Positions 32,480 through 46,114 of a DNA stretch of 64,000 bases are shown here, piece by piece. The stretch's first letter is position 1; the number at the start of each line of letters is the position of its first letter. The translations under genes were made by a program, and so were the position numbers. The stretch is taken from positions 1 to 64,000 of the forward strand of contig CAVSWS010000039.1 in NCBI GenBank assembly GCA_963731765.1, written 5' to 3'. The stretch is from WHTK01 sp963731765. GTDB taxonomy: Bacteria; Chloroflexota; Dehalococcoidia; DSTF01; WHTK01. The notes under the pieces were generated by a model, which saw only the letters and a list, made by a program, of their open reading frames with translations, ran no database searches and was not told the DNA's origin.

Positions 32480-33934
32480 TTACAGGTTCGACAACGAGCG
32501 CGGGAGCTCCGTCTCCCCCATGAGGTGAAGGTCGACGCAGCGGGCAGCCTCACGGCCCTCCGAGAGCGCCCACACGACCAGCGATTGGCCACGCGCCGCA
32601 TCGCCGGCCGCGAACACGCCCTCAACGCTCGACATCTTGTTGGCGTCCGTCTTGACGTTGCCCCGCGGGTCCAGCTCGACGCCGAGGCTCTCGAGCAGGC
32701 CGTTGCGCTCCGGGTGCAGGAAACCAAGGGCCAGCAGTACGAGGTCGGCGTCCACGTCGAACTCCGTACCGGGCACTTCGACCATCTGCATGCGTCCCGT
32801 CTCGTCCGGCTTCCACTCCAGGTTCACGGCGTGAAGCTTCTCCACGTGGCCGTTGCTGCCCGAGAAGCCCTTGGTGCCGATGCTGTAGTCCAGCGAGCCG
32901 CCCTCTTCCAGCGCGTAGGAGCGACGGAGGATGATCGGCCACTGCGGCCAGGGATTATTGTCGCGCCGTGCCTCCGGCGGCTCCGGGATGATATCGAACT
33001 GGCGCACAATCTCAGCTCCCTGACGGTGCGAGGTCGCCAGGCAGTCAGCACCCGTGTCACCACCACCGAGGATGATGACGCGCTTGCCCTCGGCCGAAAT
33101 GCGCTCTTCGTCGCTGAAGGTCTCTCCGGACAGGAGCTTGTTCTGCTGCGTGAGGAAGTCCATGGCAAAGTGGACGCCCTTGAGCTCCCGGCCCGAAACG
33201 GCGAGGTCGCGCGGGACGGTCGAGCCGATGCAAAGCAGCACCGCATCGTGGTCGTTCTTGAGGTCTTCGACGGAATAGTTGCGGCCCACGTACACGCCGG
33301 TGCGGAACTCGATGCCCTCATCGCGCATCTGCTGCACGCGGCGTTCGACCAGCATCTTCTCCAGCTTGAAGTCCGGAATGCCCAGACGCAGAAGACCACC
33401 GAGATAGTTCTCACGCTCGAATACGGTGACGGTGTGACCGGCGCGGTTGAGTTGCTGGGCCGCGGCGAGGCCTGAAGGCCCTGAACCGATGACGGCAACT
33501 CGCTTGCCGGTTCGCGTCGTGGGCGGCTGCGGCTTGATCCAGCCTTCCTCCCAGCCACGGTCGGCGATCGCCTTTTCGATGTACTCGATCGTCACCGGGT
33601 CAGTGTTGATCGAGAGGGTGCAGGCGGCCTCGCATGGAGCGGGGCAGATACGTCCCGTGAACTCCGGGAAGTTGTTGGTTGACTGGAGGGTCGCCAGCGC
33701 CCGTTCCCATTGTCCCTTGTACACGTAGTCGTTGAAGTCCGGGATGATATTGCCTAGCGGGCAGCCCTTGTGGCAGAACGGGATGCCGCAGTCCATGCAG
33801 CGCGCCCCCTGGCCACGAGCATCCTCCTCCGTCCAGTGCAGGACGAATTCGTTGTAGTGCTTGACCCGTTCTCCCGTGGCCTCACGCGGTGGCGGTTGGC
33901 GCGAAATATCCCTAAAACCAGTCGGTTCGCCCAA
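32480..33934 (-). CDS. gltD: Glutamate synthase small subunit
   Basis: NADPH-oxidising flavoprotein subunit that passes electrons to GltB. 484 residues. N-terminal ferredoxin-like cysteines in CMDCGIPFCHKGCPLGNIIP and GRICPAPCEAACTL bind two [4Fe-4S] clusters; FAD-binding VAVIGSGPSGLAAAQQLNRA near 150 and the second dinucleotide fold VIILGGGDTGADCL near 290 follow. The C-terminal GVFAAGDAARGQSLVVWALS is the FAD-contact motif. It lies 11 bp after gltB in one operon. Confidence 0.95.
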   Translation of the reverse strand: MGEPTGFRDISRQPPPREATGERVKHYNEFVLHWTEEDARGQGARCMDCGIPFCHKGCPLGNIIPDFNDYVYKGQWERALATLQSTNNFPEFTGRICPAPCEAACTLSINTDPVTIEYIEKAIADRGWEEGWIKPQPPTTRTGKRVAVIGSGPSGLAAAQQLNRAGHTVTVFERENYLGGLLRLGIPDFKLEKMLVERRVQQMRDEGIEFRTGVYVGRNYSVEDLKNDHDAVLLCIGSTVPRDLAVSGRELKGVHFAMDFLTQQNKLLSGETFSDEERISAEGKRVIILGGGDTGADCLATSHRQGAEIVRQFDIIPEPPEARRDNNPWPQWPIILRRSYALEEGGSLDYSIGTKGFSGSNGHVEKLHAVNLEWKPDETGRMQMVEVPGTEFDVDADLVLLALGFLHPERNGLLESLGVELDPRGNVKTDANKMSSVEGVFAAGDAARGQSLVVWALSEGREAARCVDLHLMGETELPRSLSNL

Positions 33935-33945
33935 ATCGGAGTCCT

Positions 33946-38511
<4,566 letters not shown>

Positions 38512-38593
38512 ATGAGTCTTCTAAATCCTGCTGCTGTTAGGGGTTGGATAGCCCACAAACGGGGCCTTGGCGGAGTCCCGTCAATTAAGCAAA

Positions 38594-38614
38594 CCGGCCC
38601 ATCTGAGGGGCCGG
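38594..38614 (-). terminator. Intrinsic terminator after the suf operon
   Basis: CCGGCCC / GGGCCGG stem with a 7-base loop, followed on the minus strand by TTTGCTT. It lies about 75 bases past the MIP18 gene and before gltB, separating the two operons. Confidence 0.7.
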
Positions 38615-38690
38615 CAGCTTAGGCGGATAATAATCACCTATCGGGCAACGCGCAATACTTTACGTTCGCTTATCAATAGGCGGGGCGGGG

Positions 38691-39012
38691 CTACCAGATG
38701 CCCAGTTGCATCCTGATCTCGTCGCTCGCCATCGTGCGCGGATCCCACGGCGGCGAGAAGGTGATTTCGACATTCACGTCGCGCACACCCTCGAGCTCCA
38801 TCACGGCATCCTGAATCTGAGCGATGAGCAGCGGGCCCCAGCGGGCAAGCCGGCGTCGTCAAAGTAAAGATCACGTCGACGACGTTGTCCTCGTCGATCT
38901 TGACGTCGTACACGAGGCCCAGATCGACGATACCCATGCGCAACTCCGGGTCCTGCACCGGTATTAGCTTCTCCATCACGTCTTCCGGCGTGATCGTGGT
39001 GCTCTGCGTCAT
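38691..39012 (-). CDS. MIP18/SufT-type iron-sulfur assembly protein (frameshift near 38840)
   Basis: Small MIP18 (DUF59) family protein that assists Fe-S cluster delivery. The first frame gives MTQSTTITPEDVMEKLIPVQ, DPELRMGIVDLGLVYDVKI and VIFTLTTPACPLGP, the conserved Cys-containing motif. After a one-base slip the rest is LLIAQIQDAVMELEGVRDVN, then VEITFSPPWDPRTMASDEIR and a final LGIW. Repaired length is about 106 residues, family-typical. It is the last gene of the suf operon, before a terminator. Confidence 0.87.
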
Positions 39013-39080
39013 CTCTGTCCTCCGTCCGTATTCTCGCGTCCGTTCGTGCGGCAGGTGATTCCTGCGGTACAACTCGGACC

Positions 39081-39534
39081 CTAGTTCTCGTTCTTCTCGA
39101 GTCCTTCTTCAAGCACACGCCAGGCTAGCGTCGCGCACTTCACCCTTACGGGGAATTTCGCGACACCCTGGAAGGCCTCCAGGTCGCCCAGCTCCTCCGG
39201 AGGCGTCTCCTCCGGGTCGGTCATCATCTTCGTGAAGGCACTCACCAGCTCCCGAGCTTCCGCCCGTGTGCGGCCCTTCACGATGTCCGTCATCATCGAG
39301 CTAGACGCCTGACTGATAGAGCAACCCCGGCCCTTGAACGCCACGTCCTCGATCACACCGGCATCGTCAACCACGAGGTCGAGCTCGATCTCATCGCCGC
39401 ACAAAGGGTTGTAGCCCTCCACGCGGGCAGTCGGAGTCCGCCAGCTCGCCCTTGTTGTGAGGGTGGCGGTAGTGATCGAGGATGAGGTCTCGATACAGGT
39501 CGTCCAGTACAGGTTCCGGGTAGTTCATCGTCAT
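39081..39534 (-). CDS. sufU: SufU-type Fe-S scaffold/sulfur acceptor (frameshift near 39421)
   Basis: Zn-dependent sulfur acceptor for SufS, IscU-like fold. The N-terminus MTMNYPEPVLDDLYRDLILD, then HYRHPHNKGELADSDCPR, lies in one frame; a missing base near 39421 moves to the frame with VEGYNPLCGDEIELDLVVDD, GRGCSISQASSSMM and VRVKCATLAWRVLEEGL. These give the three conserved Cys plus Asp of SufU, and the insertion before the third Cys that separates SufU from IscU. Repaired length about 150. It follows sufS by a few bases. Confidence 0.9.
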
Positions 39535-39541
39535 CGTTATC

Positions 39542-40789
39542 TTATCGAGTCGCCGGCGCTGGCTGCACGGTGAAGTACTTGCCGGCCTCTTCGACCGCGT
39601 GCACCAGCACGTCGACCTCTTCCTTCGTGTTGTAGAGATAGAAGCTCGCGCGGGCTGTCGCGGCGCAGTCGAGGCGGCGCATGAGGGGCTGGGCGCAGTG
39701 GTGGCTCGCCCGTACAGCGACGCCGTACTGGTCCAGAAGCTGGCTCAGGTCGTGCGGATGGATGTCGCCGTAGTTGAACGACACGACTCCGACGCGCGAT
39801 TCGACGTCCATGGGGCCGTAGATCGTCACGCCCGGGATGCTGCTCAGGCGCTCCAGCGCGTAGCCGGTGACTTCCTTCTCGTGCGCCCGGATGTCTTCCA
39901 TGCCGAGCGACTCCAGGTAGTCGATAGCCGCACCGAAGGCGATCACATCCGCGATATCCGGCGTGCCGGCCTCGAACTTGTGTGGCAGGTCGGCCCACGT
40001 CGATTCTTCCGGCCGTACGCGCGAGATCATCGAACCACCACCCATGAAGGGGTCCATGGCGTCGAGGAGCTCCGGACGGGCCCAGAGCACGCCTGCACCG
40101 GTCGGTCCACACATCTTGTGCCCGGAGAAGGCCAGGAAGTCGCAGTCAAGCGCTTCGACGTCGACAGGCATATGCGGCACGCTCTGAGCGCCATCGACGA
40201 GCACCAGCGCGCCATGGCGGTGGGCCCGCTCCGTCACGTACTCGATGGGGTTGATGCCGAGCACGTTGGAAGCGTGGGCCAGCGCCACAAGCTTGGTCTT
40301 GGGGCCGATGAGGTTATCGAGGTCGTCGAGGCGGATACGGCCCTCATCGTCGATGTCGGCGAAGCGCAGGACGGCGCCCGTGTCGCGGGCCAGGAGCTGC
40401 CAGGGGATCATGTTGCTGTGGTGCTCCGCGATGCTCAGGACGATCTCGTCGCCGGGCTGCACGAACTTGCGGCCCCAGGCGTACGCGACGAGATTGATTG
40501 CCTCGGTCGTGTTGCGCACGAAGACGATGGCCTCGTCACCGTACTGCGAGTGGATAAAGCGCGAGACTTTGGGTCGCACGGCCTCGTACAGGGTCGTCGC
40601 CTCTTCCGCCAGGGTGTGAATACCGCGGTGGATGTTGGCGTTGTGGTTCTCGTAGTAGTCGACCAGGGCGTCGATGACCTGGTGCGGCTTCTGGGTGGTC
40701 GCTGCGTTATCGAGATAGACCAGCGGCTTGCCGTGGACCTGTCGCTCCAGGATAGGAAAGTCCTTGCGAACGGCTTCGACGTTGTACAT
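39542..40789 (-). CDS. sufS: Cysteine desulfurase SufS
   Basis: PLP enzyme releasing sulfur from cysteine for Fe-S assembly. 415 residues, class II (SufS/CsdA) type. The PLP lysine lies in FLAFSGHKMCGPTGAGVLWA; the catalytic Cys is in VAVRASHHCAQPLMRRL, as expected for SufS. The N-terminal VYLDNAATTQKPHQVIDAL and VFVRNTTEAINLVAYAWG are conserved. Its neighbour sufU is its usual activator. Confidence 0.96.
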   Translation of the reverse strand: MYNVEAVRKDFPILERQVHGKPLVYLDNAATTQKPHQVIDALVDYYENHNANIHRGIHTLAEEATTLYEAVRPKVSRFIHSQYGDEAIVFVRNTTEAINLVAYAWGRKFVQPGDEIVLSIAEHHSNMIPWQLLARDTGAVLRFADIDDEGRIRLDDLDNLIGPKTKLVALAHASNVLGINPIEYVTERAHRHGALVLVDGAQSVPHMPVDVEALDCDFLAFSGHKMCGPTGAGVLWARPELLDAMDPFMGGGSMISRVRPEESTWADLPHKFEAGTPDIADVIAFGAAIDYLESLGMEDIRAHEKEVTGYALERLSSIPGVTIYGPMDVESRVGVVSFNYGDIHPHDLSQLLDQYGVAVRASHHCAQPLMRRLDCAATARASFYLYNTKEEVDVLVHAVEEAGKYFTVQPAPATR

Positions 40790-40894
40790 GTCTTGTTACC
40801 TGTCCTGACTTCGGCATCCGCCGACGCCTTTGAGGCCTGCGGCCTCGAACTCCTCCTTGCCGCTTCGCAGCAAGGACTTTAGAAGAAGCGGTTC

Positions 40895-40913
40895 CTGAGG
40901 GGACACCCCTCAG
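40895..40913. other. Hairpin between Rieske ferredoxin gene and sufS
   Basis: CTGAGGGG / ACA / CCCCTCAG, 8 perfect pairs. It lies in the only long gap (40790-40989) inside the distal suf operon, which holds no gene. No U-run follows. It may tune readthrough into sufS or mark a processing site. Confidence 0.45.
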
Positions 40914-40989
40914 ACTCCCCGCCCAAGGGCTGCAGCCCGGCTACCCCTACGTCCAAGAAATACCGTATGCCTCTCGTCACCGCGGTCAC

Positions 40990-41301
40990 TCAGTCCACCT
41001 CAACCTTGATGTCCTCTCCGTCGACCTCGACGGAGTAGGTGCGCACGGGTTTCACGGCAGGGAGGGCGCGGACGGCGCCCGTTTTCAGGTCGAAGCGCGC
41101 GCCGTGGCGGGGGCATTCGACGGTGCCGTTTGCCAGCTTTCCTTCACCCAGCGGGCCGCCGTCGTGCGTGCACAGGTTATCGATGGCGTAGAAGTGCTCG
41201 CCGTCCAGGTTGGCGACGCAGAGGCTGCGACCGCCCACGTTGAACACCTGCACGGTACCGGCCGGGATGTCCGACTTGGTGCCGACTGTCTCTTTCGCCA
41301 T
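40990..41301 (-). CDS. Rieske-type [2Fe-2S] ferredoxin
   Basis: 103-residue soluble Rieske ferredoxin. Cluster ligands CTHDGGPLGEG (CxH) and CPRHGARFD (CxxH) are about 20 residues apart, as in oxygenase ferredoxins and NirD-like proteins. Its ATG overlaps the sufD stop (TGATG). Placement between sufD and sufS is common in some bacteria and suggests a redox role in cluster assembly rather than service to the Rieske oxygenases at 56-59 kb, though the latter is possible. Confidence 0.9.
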   Translation of the reverse strand: MAKETVGTKSDIPAGTVQVFNVGGRSLCVANLDGEHFYAIDNLCTHDGGPLGEGKLANGTVECPRHGARFDLKTGAVRALPAVKPVRTYSVEVDGEDIKVEVD

Positions 41302-42524
41302 CAGCCCGCAACTCCAATCTTGGCCCGGATTGTCTCCATGATCGTCTCGTGGTCCACCGAAGCCGGTAGCCTATCGATTAGCTCTGCAAAGAACGCTTCC
41401 ACCAGCAGCTCCTGAGCCACCTGGGGCGGGATTCCCTTGGACTCCAGGTAGAAGCGCTGGTCCTCGTCCAGCGGCCCGGCTGTGGCGCCGTGGCTGCACT
41501 GCAGAACGTCATACGCTTCGATTTCCAGTACGGGAATCGGCGCCGCTTTGGCGTGCTCGCTGAGGAGGAGGTTGCGGCTGGTCTGGTGCGCCTCGCTGAG
41601 CGCAGCCGTCTTCTGGATGTGTACTGTGCCCGTCCACACGGTGCTCGATTCGCCGTCGAGCGCCGCTTTGAACGCGAGGTCGCTGGACGTGCGCGGCGCG
41701 ATGTGGTCCTGCATCGTCATGTAGTCGAAGTGCTGCTTGCCGTCGCCGAAAGTGAGGCCAATAAGCTCAGCGTGAGCGCCTTCACCCTCCAGCGTCACCT
41801 CCAGCTTCGACTTGCTCAGTCGCGAGCCGACGCCAATCAGCGCCGCCGAAAGCTGTGCACCTCGCTCGAGGCGAGCGCGGATGGTCGAGAAGGCATAGAC
41901 GCCATCGCTGCCCAGGCTCTGCATATCGACGTACTTCACGCGCGCGTCCGGCCTGCAAATGATCTCGACAGCGCCGTTTACCAATGAGTAGCCGCTGGGC
42001 GCTGCGCCACTCGTCTCCTGCACCACGGTGACGTCGCTATTGCTCTCGGCGACGATGAGGAGGTGGGGGTAAGAGGGAGCGCCATTGTGTTTGACGAGGA
42101 GTCGCAGCGGCACCTCGACTTCGACGCCACGTGGGACGTAGATAAGCGCGCCGTTCTGCCAGGCTGCAGCCTGCAGCGACCCGAGCTTCCACTCTGTCGG
42201 CAGAACAAGGCTGTGCAGGTGCTCCTTGACGATCGCCTCGTGTGAATTCGCGGCTTCGTGCAGGTCGATGAACACGGCCTTGCCGGGCTCGCCGGAACGC
42301 TCGATGGTCGATGCGACGGTCTGCGACAGCGCTTCGGCGAAATCGAAGCCGCTGATGTCGGTACGACGCCACTCTTCAGCGCGAGGGTCGGGCATCGTCA
42401 TGGCATCAAAGGCGCGCAGAGCCGCGAGGCGGCGCTCCAGCAGCCAGTCGGGCTCCTGGTGGCGGCTTGCGATCTCTCGCACCGTAGCTTCGGTCATGGT
42501 TGGCGCATTAACGCTTGTCGTCAT
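41301..42524 (-). CDS. sufD: Fe-S cluster assembly protein SufD
   Basis: 407-residue SufB/SufD-fold component of the SufBC2D scaffold. The C-terminal beta-helix core has the family blocks GVYAFSTIRARLERGAQLSA, THE-like TVWTGTVHIQKTAALSEAHQ and the strongly conserved VLQCSHGATAGPLDEDQRFY. The N-terminus (PDWLLERRLAALRAFDAMTM and EWRRTDISGFDF) is typical SufD. A DinB gene separates it from sufB. Confidence 0.94.
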   Translation of the reverse strand: MTTSVNAPTMTEATVREIASRHQEPDWLLERRLAALRAFDAMTMPDPRAEEWRRTDISGFDFAEALSQTVASTIERSGEPGKAVFIDLHEAANSHEAIVKEHLHSLVLPTEWKLGSLQAAAWQNGALIYVPRGVEVEVPLRLLVKHNGAPSYPHLLIVAESNSDVTVVQETSGAAPSGYSLVNGAVEIICRPDARVKYVDMQSLGSDGVYAFSTIRARLERGAQLSAALIGVGSRLSKSKLEVTLEGEGAHAELIGLTFGDGKQHFDYMTMQDHIAPRTSSDLAFKAALDGESSTVWTGTVHIQKTAALSEAHQTSRNLLLSEHAKAAPIPVLEIEAYDVLQCSHGATAGPLDEDQRFYLESKGIPPQVAQELLVEAFFAELIDRLPASVDHETIMETIRAKIGVAG

Positions 42525-42531
42525 TCCTGCC

Positions 42532-43041
42532 TCATGGTTCGTTGCCCCAGTTATCGTTGCGATGACGCAGGGCGCGTATGTGATTTAGCTCTCCGGCGTG
42601 GTACAGGTCGTGCTGGATGACCTGGGTGATCAGCCAGCGCGTCTCGTGCTCGGTGCCCCAGGGATCCGGACGAAGCACCTGGAGCTCCGCGTCGTCTGGC
42701 AGCGTCGCGACATGATCCCGAAGCTGCTGCTGACCTTCCGTGAGCCAGCGGACGACCTCGTCACGGGGTGTCGTCTCTTCGATGGTGGGGACCGAGCCGG
42801 GCCGGTCCCAATGCATCGACCCGTCCCCAAACACCTGGCTGTCGTAGGCGTACTTCGTCATTCCCGCGTGCTGGACGATCTCGAAGATCGACCGCTCGCC
42901 TCCTTGGGGGACCCAGAGCCAGTCGTCATCCGTGACGTCGCCCAGGTTGACGAGGAACGAGTGCCAGGTCCCGAAGGACGTGTCAGCGGTGAATGCTCGG
43001 TCCATCATGTAGAGAAGCTGCTCGATCCCGGACCTGCTCAT
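42532..43041 (-). CDS. DinB family protein inside the suf operon
   Basis: 169-residue DinB-superfamily protein. Candidate metal His are in SIFEIVQHAGMTKYAYDSQV (about 51-70) and LITQVIQHDLYHAGELNHIR (about 137-156), the HxxxH-type end of DinB_2 proteins. It lies 7 bp before sufD and 77 bp after sufB, with a palindromic repeat in that upstream gap. DinB proteins are not known suf components, so it may be an insertion carried along with the repeat. Confidence 0.85.
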   Translation of the reverse strand: MSRSGIEQLLYMMDRAFTADTSFGTWHSFLVNLGDVTDDDWLWVPQGGERSIFEIVQHAGMTKYAYDSQVFGDGSMHWDRPGSVPTIEETTPRDEVVRWLTEGQQQLRDHVATLPDDAELQVLRPDPWGTEHETRWLITQVIQHDLYHAGELNHIRALRHRNDNWGNEP

Positions 43042-43057
43042 AATCTTGCAGGGAGAC

Positions 43058-43085
43058 GTAAGGGCGGTCCGTGAACCGCCCTTAC
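43058..43085. repeat. Intergenic palindrome, copy 2
   Basis: GTAAGGGCGGT, 6-base loop, ACCGCCCTTAC: 11 perfect pairs. Same core (GGGCGGT..GAACCGCCC) as the element at 21586-21605. It sits between sufB and the DinB gene. Confidence 0.65.
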
Positions 43086-43118
43086 AGCGTCCCGTACTCA
43101 GTCTCTTAGTCCACTCAA

Positions 43119-44540
43119 CTATCCGACGGAGCCCTCCATCTGCAGCTCAATCAACCGGTTGAGCTCGATGGCGTACTCCATGGGGAGTTCCTTGACGATG
43201 GGCTCTACGAAGCCGTTGACGATCATCTTCGTCGCTTCCGTTTCGCCGATGCCGCGGCTCTGCAGGTAGAAGAGTTGCTCCTCACCCACCTTGCTCACCG
43301 TCGCCTCGTGGCCGATAGTCACCTGCTCCTCGTCGATCTCCATCACCGGGTAGGTGTCAGAGCGGGAGTCCTCGTCCAACAGCAGCGCGTCGCAGCGCAC
43401 GGTGGACTTCGCGTTCTCGGCGCCCGGGTACACCTTCAGCAGACCGCGGTAGCTCGTGCGGCCGCCGCCCTTGCTGATCGACTTGGAGATGATCGTCGAG
43501 GTCGTGTTGGGCGCGACGTGAACGATCTTGCCGCCGGCGTCCTGGTGCTGTCCGGGGCCGGCGAAGGCCAGCGAGAGGATCTCGCCGTGAGCGCCAGGCT
43601 CCATCAGGTAGACGCTGGGGTACTTCATCGTGATCTTGGAGCCGAGGTTGCCATCGACCCACTCCATCACGGCGTTCTCGTAAGCAGCGGCCCGCTTCGT
43701 CACCAGGTTGTAGACGTTGGTGGACCAGTTCTGGATCGTCGTGTAGCGCACGCGGGCGTTCTTCTTGACGATGATCTCGACGACGGCGCTGTGCAGCGAG
43801 TCGTTGCTATAGGTCGGCGCCGTGCAGCCCTCCACGTAGTGAACGTAGGAGCCTTCCTCGGCAATGATCAGCGTGCGCTCGAACTGGCCCATGTTCTCCG
43901 TGTTGATGCGGAAGTAGGCCTGGAGCGGAATATCAACCTTCACGCCGGCAGGTACGTAGACGAAGCTACCGCCCGACCATACGGCCGAGTTCAGCGCGGC
44001 GAACTTGTTGTCGCCGGGCGGCACGATGGTACCGAAGTACTCCTGGACGATCTCGGGGTGCTCGCGCAGGCCCGTGTCCATGTCGGTGAATATGACGCCG
44101 AGCTTCTCGAGGTCCTCACGGATCTTGTGGTAGACGACCTCGGAGTCGTACTGGGCGCCGACGCCGGCGAGGAACTTGCGCTCCGCCTCGGGGATGCCGA
44201 GCTTATCGAACGTGCGCTTGATCTCTTCGGGGACTTCCTCCCACGTCTTGCCCTGGCCTTCCATGGGCTTCACGTAGTAGTAGATGTCCTGGAAGTCCAG
44301 GTCGTAATTCTGGATGCTGCCGCCCCAGAAGCCTTCCGGCATCGGCTTGGCCTCGAACTGCTCCAGGGAGTCCAGGCGGAACTTGCGCATCCACTCTGGC
44401 TCACCCTTCAAGTCTGAGATCTGAGCGACGACGTCCTTGCTCAAGCCCTTCTTGATTTCGTTGATCGGCTTGTTGTCAGCGTCATGCCAGCCGTACTTGT
44501 AGCCGGTGACGATGTCGCTTGGGTTCTGTGTCGTCGTCAT
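43119..44540 (-). CDS. sufB: Fe-S cluster assembly protein SufB
   Basis: 473-residue core scaffold subunit of SufBC2D. Landmarks: YKYGWHDADNKPINEIKKGL, the LGVIFTDMDTGLREHPEIVQ helix, YVHYVEGCTAPTYSNDSLHS (conserved Cys), VRYTTIQNWSTNVYNLVTKR and the C-terminal YLQSRGIGETEATKMIVNGF. Its ATG overlaps the sufC stop by four bases (ATGA), so the two are coupled. Confidence 0.96.
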   Translation of the reverse strand: MTTTQNPSDIVTGYKYGWHDADNKPINEIKKGLSKDVVAQISDLKGEPEWMRKFRLDSLEQFEAKPMPEGFWGGSIQNYDLDFQDIYYYVKPMEGQGKTWEEVPEEIKRTFDKLGIPEAERKFLAGVGAQYDSEVVYHKIREDLEKLGVIFTDMDTGLREHPEIVQEYFGTIVPPGDNKFAALNSAVWSGGSFVYVPAGVKVDIPLQAYFRINTENMGQFERTLIIAEEGSYVHYVEGCTAPTYSNDSLHSAVVEIIVKKNARVRYTTIQNWSTNVYNLVTKRAAAYENAVMEWVDGNLGSKITMKYPSVYLMEPGAHGEILSLAFAGPGQHQDAGGKIVHVAPNTTSTIISKSISKGGGRTSYRGLLKVYPGAENAKSTVRCDALLLDEDSRSDTYPVMEIDEEQVTIGHEATVSKVGEEQLFYLQSRGIGETEATKMIVNGFVEPIVKELPMEYAIELNRLIELQMEGSVG

Positions 44541-45314
44541 ACGCTTGCACCTTCCTCCGCGTCGACCGCGTTGGTAATCCAGTCGTAGCCCTTTTCCTCC
44601 AGCTCAGCCGCGAGGTCGCGACCGCCGGAGCGCACGATGCGTCCCTTGTACAGGACGTGAATGTGGTCGGGCGTTACGTAGTTCAGTATGCGCTGGTAGT
44701 GAGTAATGAGCAGGATGCCCATTTCGTCGTTACGCAGCGCGTTGATGCCTTCCGAAACCGTACGAAGAGCATCGATGTCGAGCCCCGAGTCGGTCTCGTC
44801 CATCACCGCCATCGCCGGCCGCAGCAGACTCATTTGCAGCACTTCGGCCCGCTTCTTCTCGCCGCCGGAGAACCCTTCATTGACGTAGCGTCGGGCGAAG
44901 GACTCGTCCATCTTGAGGACACCCATGGCTTCCTGCAGCCGCTGGCGGAACTCCCGCACCGGGACGTCCTGACCCTGCACGGCCTTCAGCGCGGCGCGCA
45001 GGAAGTTGACCATCGTCACGCCGGGAATCGAAGTCGGGTACTGCATCGCGAGGAACATGCCCTTGCGAGCGCGCTCGTCCGGCGGCAGGTTTGTGACGTC
45101 CTCGCCTTTGAGGAGGATCTGGCCGCCCGTCACCACGTAGCGTGGGTGGCCCATCAAGGTATTGGCCAGCGTGCTCTTGCCGGAGCCGTTCGGCCCCATG
45201 ATGGCGTGTACTTCTCCTGCTGGCACCGTGAGGCTCAGGCCGTTCAAGAATCTGCTTGCCTTCGACGGTGACTTCGAGGTCTTTGACCTCCAGCACTGCC
45301 CCGTTGCTCGTCAT
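44537..45314 (-). CDS. sufC: Fe-S cluster assembly ATPase SufC (frameshift near 45249)
   Basis: ABC-type ATPase of the SufBC2D complex. The first codons (MTSNGAVLEVKDLEVTVEGK then QIL) lie in one frame; an extra base near 45249 moves to the frame with NGLSLTVPAGEVHAIMGPNG, Walker A GPNGSGKST, SufC-specific FLAMQYPTSIPGV, signature region NEGFSGGEKKRAEVLQMSLL and Walker B MAVMDETDSGLDIDAL. Repaired length about 258, normal. Start overlaps the sufR stop (ATGA). Loss of SufC would be severe here, so an assembly indel is the likely cause. Confidence 0.92.
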
Positions 45315-46003
45315 CCGTTCTCCTTAACCGATTCTGCTATGTCTTGTTCATCGAGAAGCGTAACGGGCTGCGGCCGCACGATGTACTCGCACATAGGCGC
45401 GCCATCCACGATGCGCAGGGTCTGCTCGACCTCGGCGCCAATCAGCAACTCGATGCTCCGCTTGTCGGACTTGCACGCGGCGTCGCTCAGCTCGGCCAGG
45501 CGCAGGTACGGGCACTCCTCGTTAACAATCTGATACGTGCCGTTGTCCAGCTTCTCCCAGCTATCGACGATGCCCTCGCGCTCGAGTGCCTTGCTGGCCT
45601 CATCGATGCGCTGGCCCAGCGTGGCGCCGTGCACCTCGCCCACGTGGTCGGCCGCCATCTCCGTAGCGATGCCGCTGAACACCTGCTCCAGCACCTGGTG
45701 TCCGTCCGCGCCGCTAACCTGCGAGGCGTCCAGCTTTTCCAGATGCTTGAACAGACGCGTCAGCATCTGCAGATAGGTTCGACCCGCCAGCTCCTCGCCT
45801 CGCTCTGTCGTGTAGAACAGCAGCGTGGGCCGGCCGACACCATGGCGTTCCTGCTTTACGTCAACCAGACCGTCTGCACGCAATCCGTCCAGATGGCGGC
45901 GCACCGCCTGCTGGCTCAGGTGCAACGAATCGGCAAGCTGAGCGACGGTCGTCTCGCGACGGCCGCGCACGTAGCGCAGTATTTGTTCCCTGGTGCTTTC
46001 CAC
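45311..46003 (-). CDS. sufR: SufR-type Fe-S-dependent repressor of the suf operon
   Basis: 230-residue regulator: N-terminal DeoR/ArsR-like helix-turn-helix (TTVAQLADSLHLSQQAVRRH) and C-terminal cysteines EECPYLR, DAACKSD and APMCEYIV with the spacing of SufR cluster ligands. SufR with a bound cluster represses suf genes and releases them when clusters are lacking. GTG 46003 is chosen: a plausible promoter would start right at it, giving a leaderless message. A TTG at 46042 would add 13 residues. First gene of the operon. Confidence 0.85.
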   Translation of the reverse strand: MESTREQILRYVRGRRETTVAQLADSLHLSQQAVRRHLDGLRADGLVDVKQERHGVGRPTLLFYTTERGEELAGRTYLQMLTRLFKHLEKLDASQVSGADGHQVLEQVFSGIATEMAADHVGEVHGATLGQRIDEASKALEREGIVDSWEKLDNGTYQIVNEECPYLRLAELSDAACKSDKRSIELLIGAEVEQTLRIVDGAPMCEYIVRPQPVTLLDEQDIAESVKENG

Positions 46004-46009
46004 GTCCTT

Positions 46010-46039
46010 ACCGTAGCTAACGCCAAGGACCTTTGTCAA
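46010..46039 (-). promoter_or_regulatory. suf operon promoter
   Basis: Minus strand TTGACA (46034-46039), 18-bp spacer, TACGGT (46010-46015). Start would fall on or next to the sufR GTG. The -35 overlaps one arm of the palindrome at 46037-46069. Confidence 0.45.
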
Positions 46040-46069
46040 CAATAAGCAACTTTTTATGCGCTTATGTTG
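46037..46069. promoter_or_regulatory. Candidate SufR operator
   Basis: CAACAATAAGC (46037-46047) and GCTTATGTTG (46060-46069) are inverted repeats (one extra base in the first arm) around a 12-base AT-rich centre. CAAC...GTTG elements are described for cyanobacterial SufR. Position overlapping the -35 of the suf promoter fits repression. Confidence 0.5.
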
Positions 46070-46114
46070 GTTAATTCACATGCAGAGCCAAATCCAGGGG
46101 CGCTATCGATGAAA

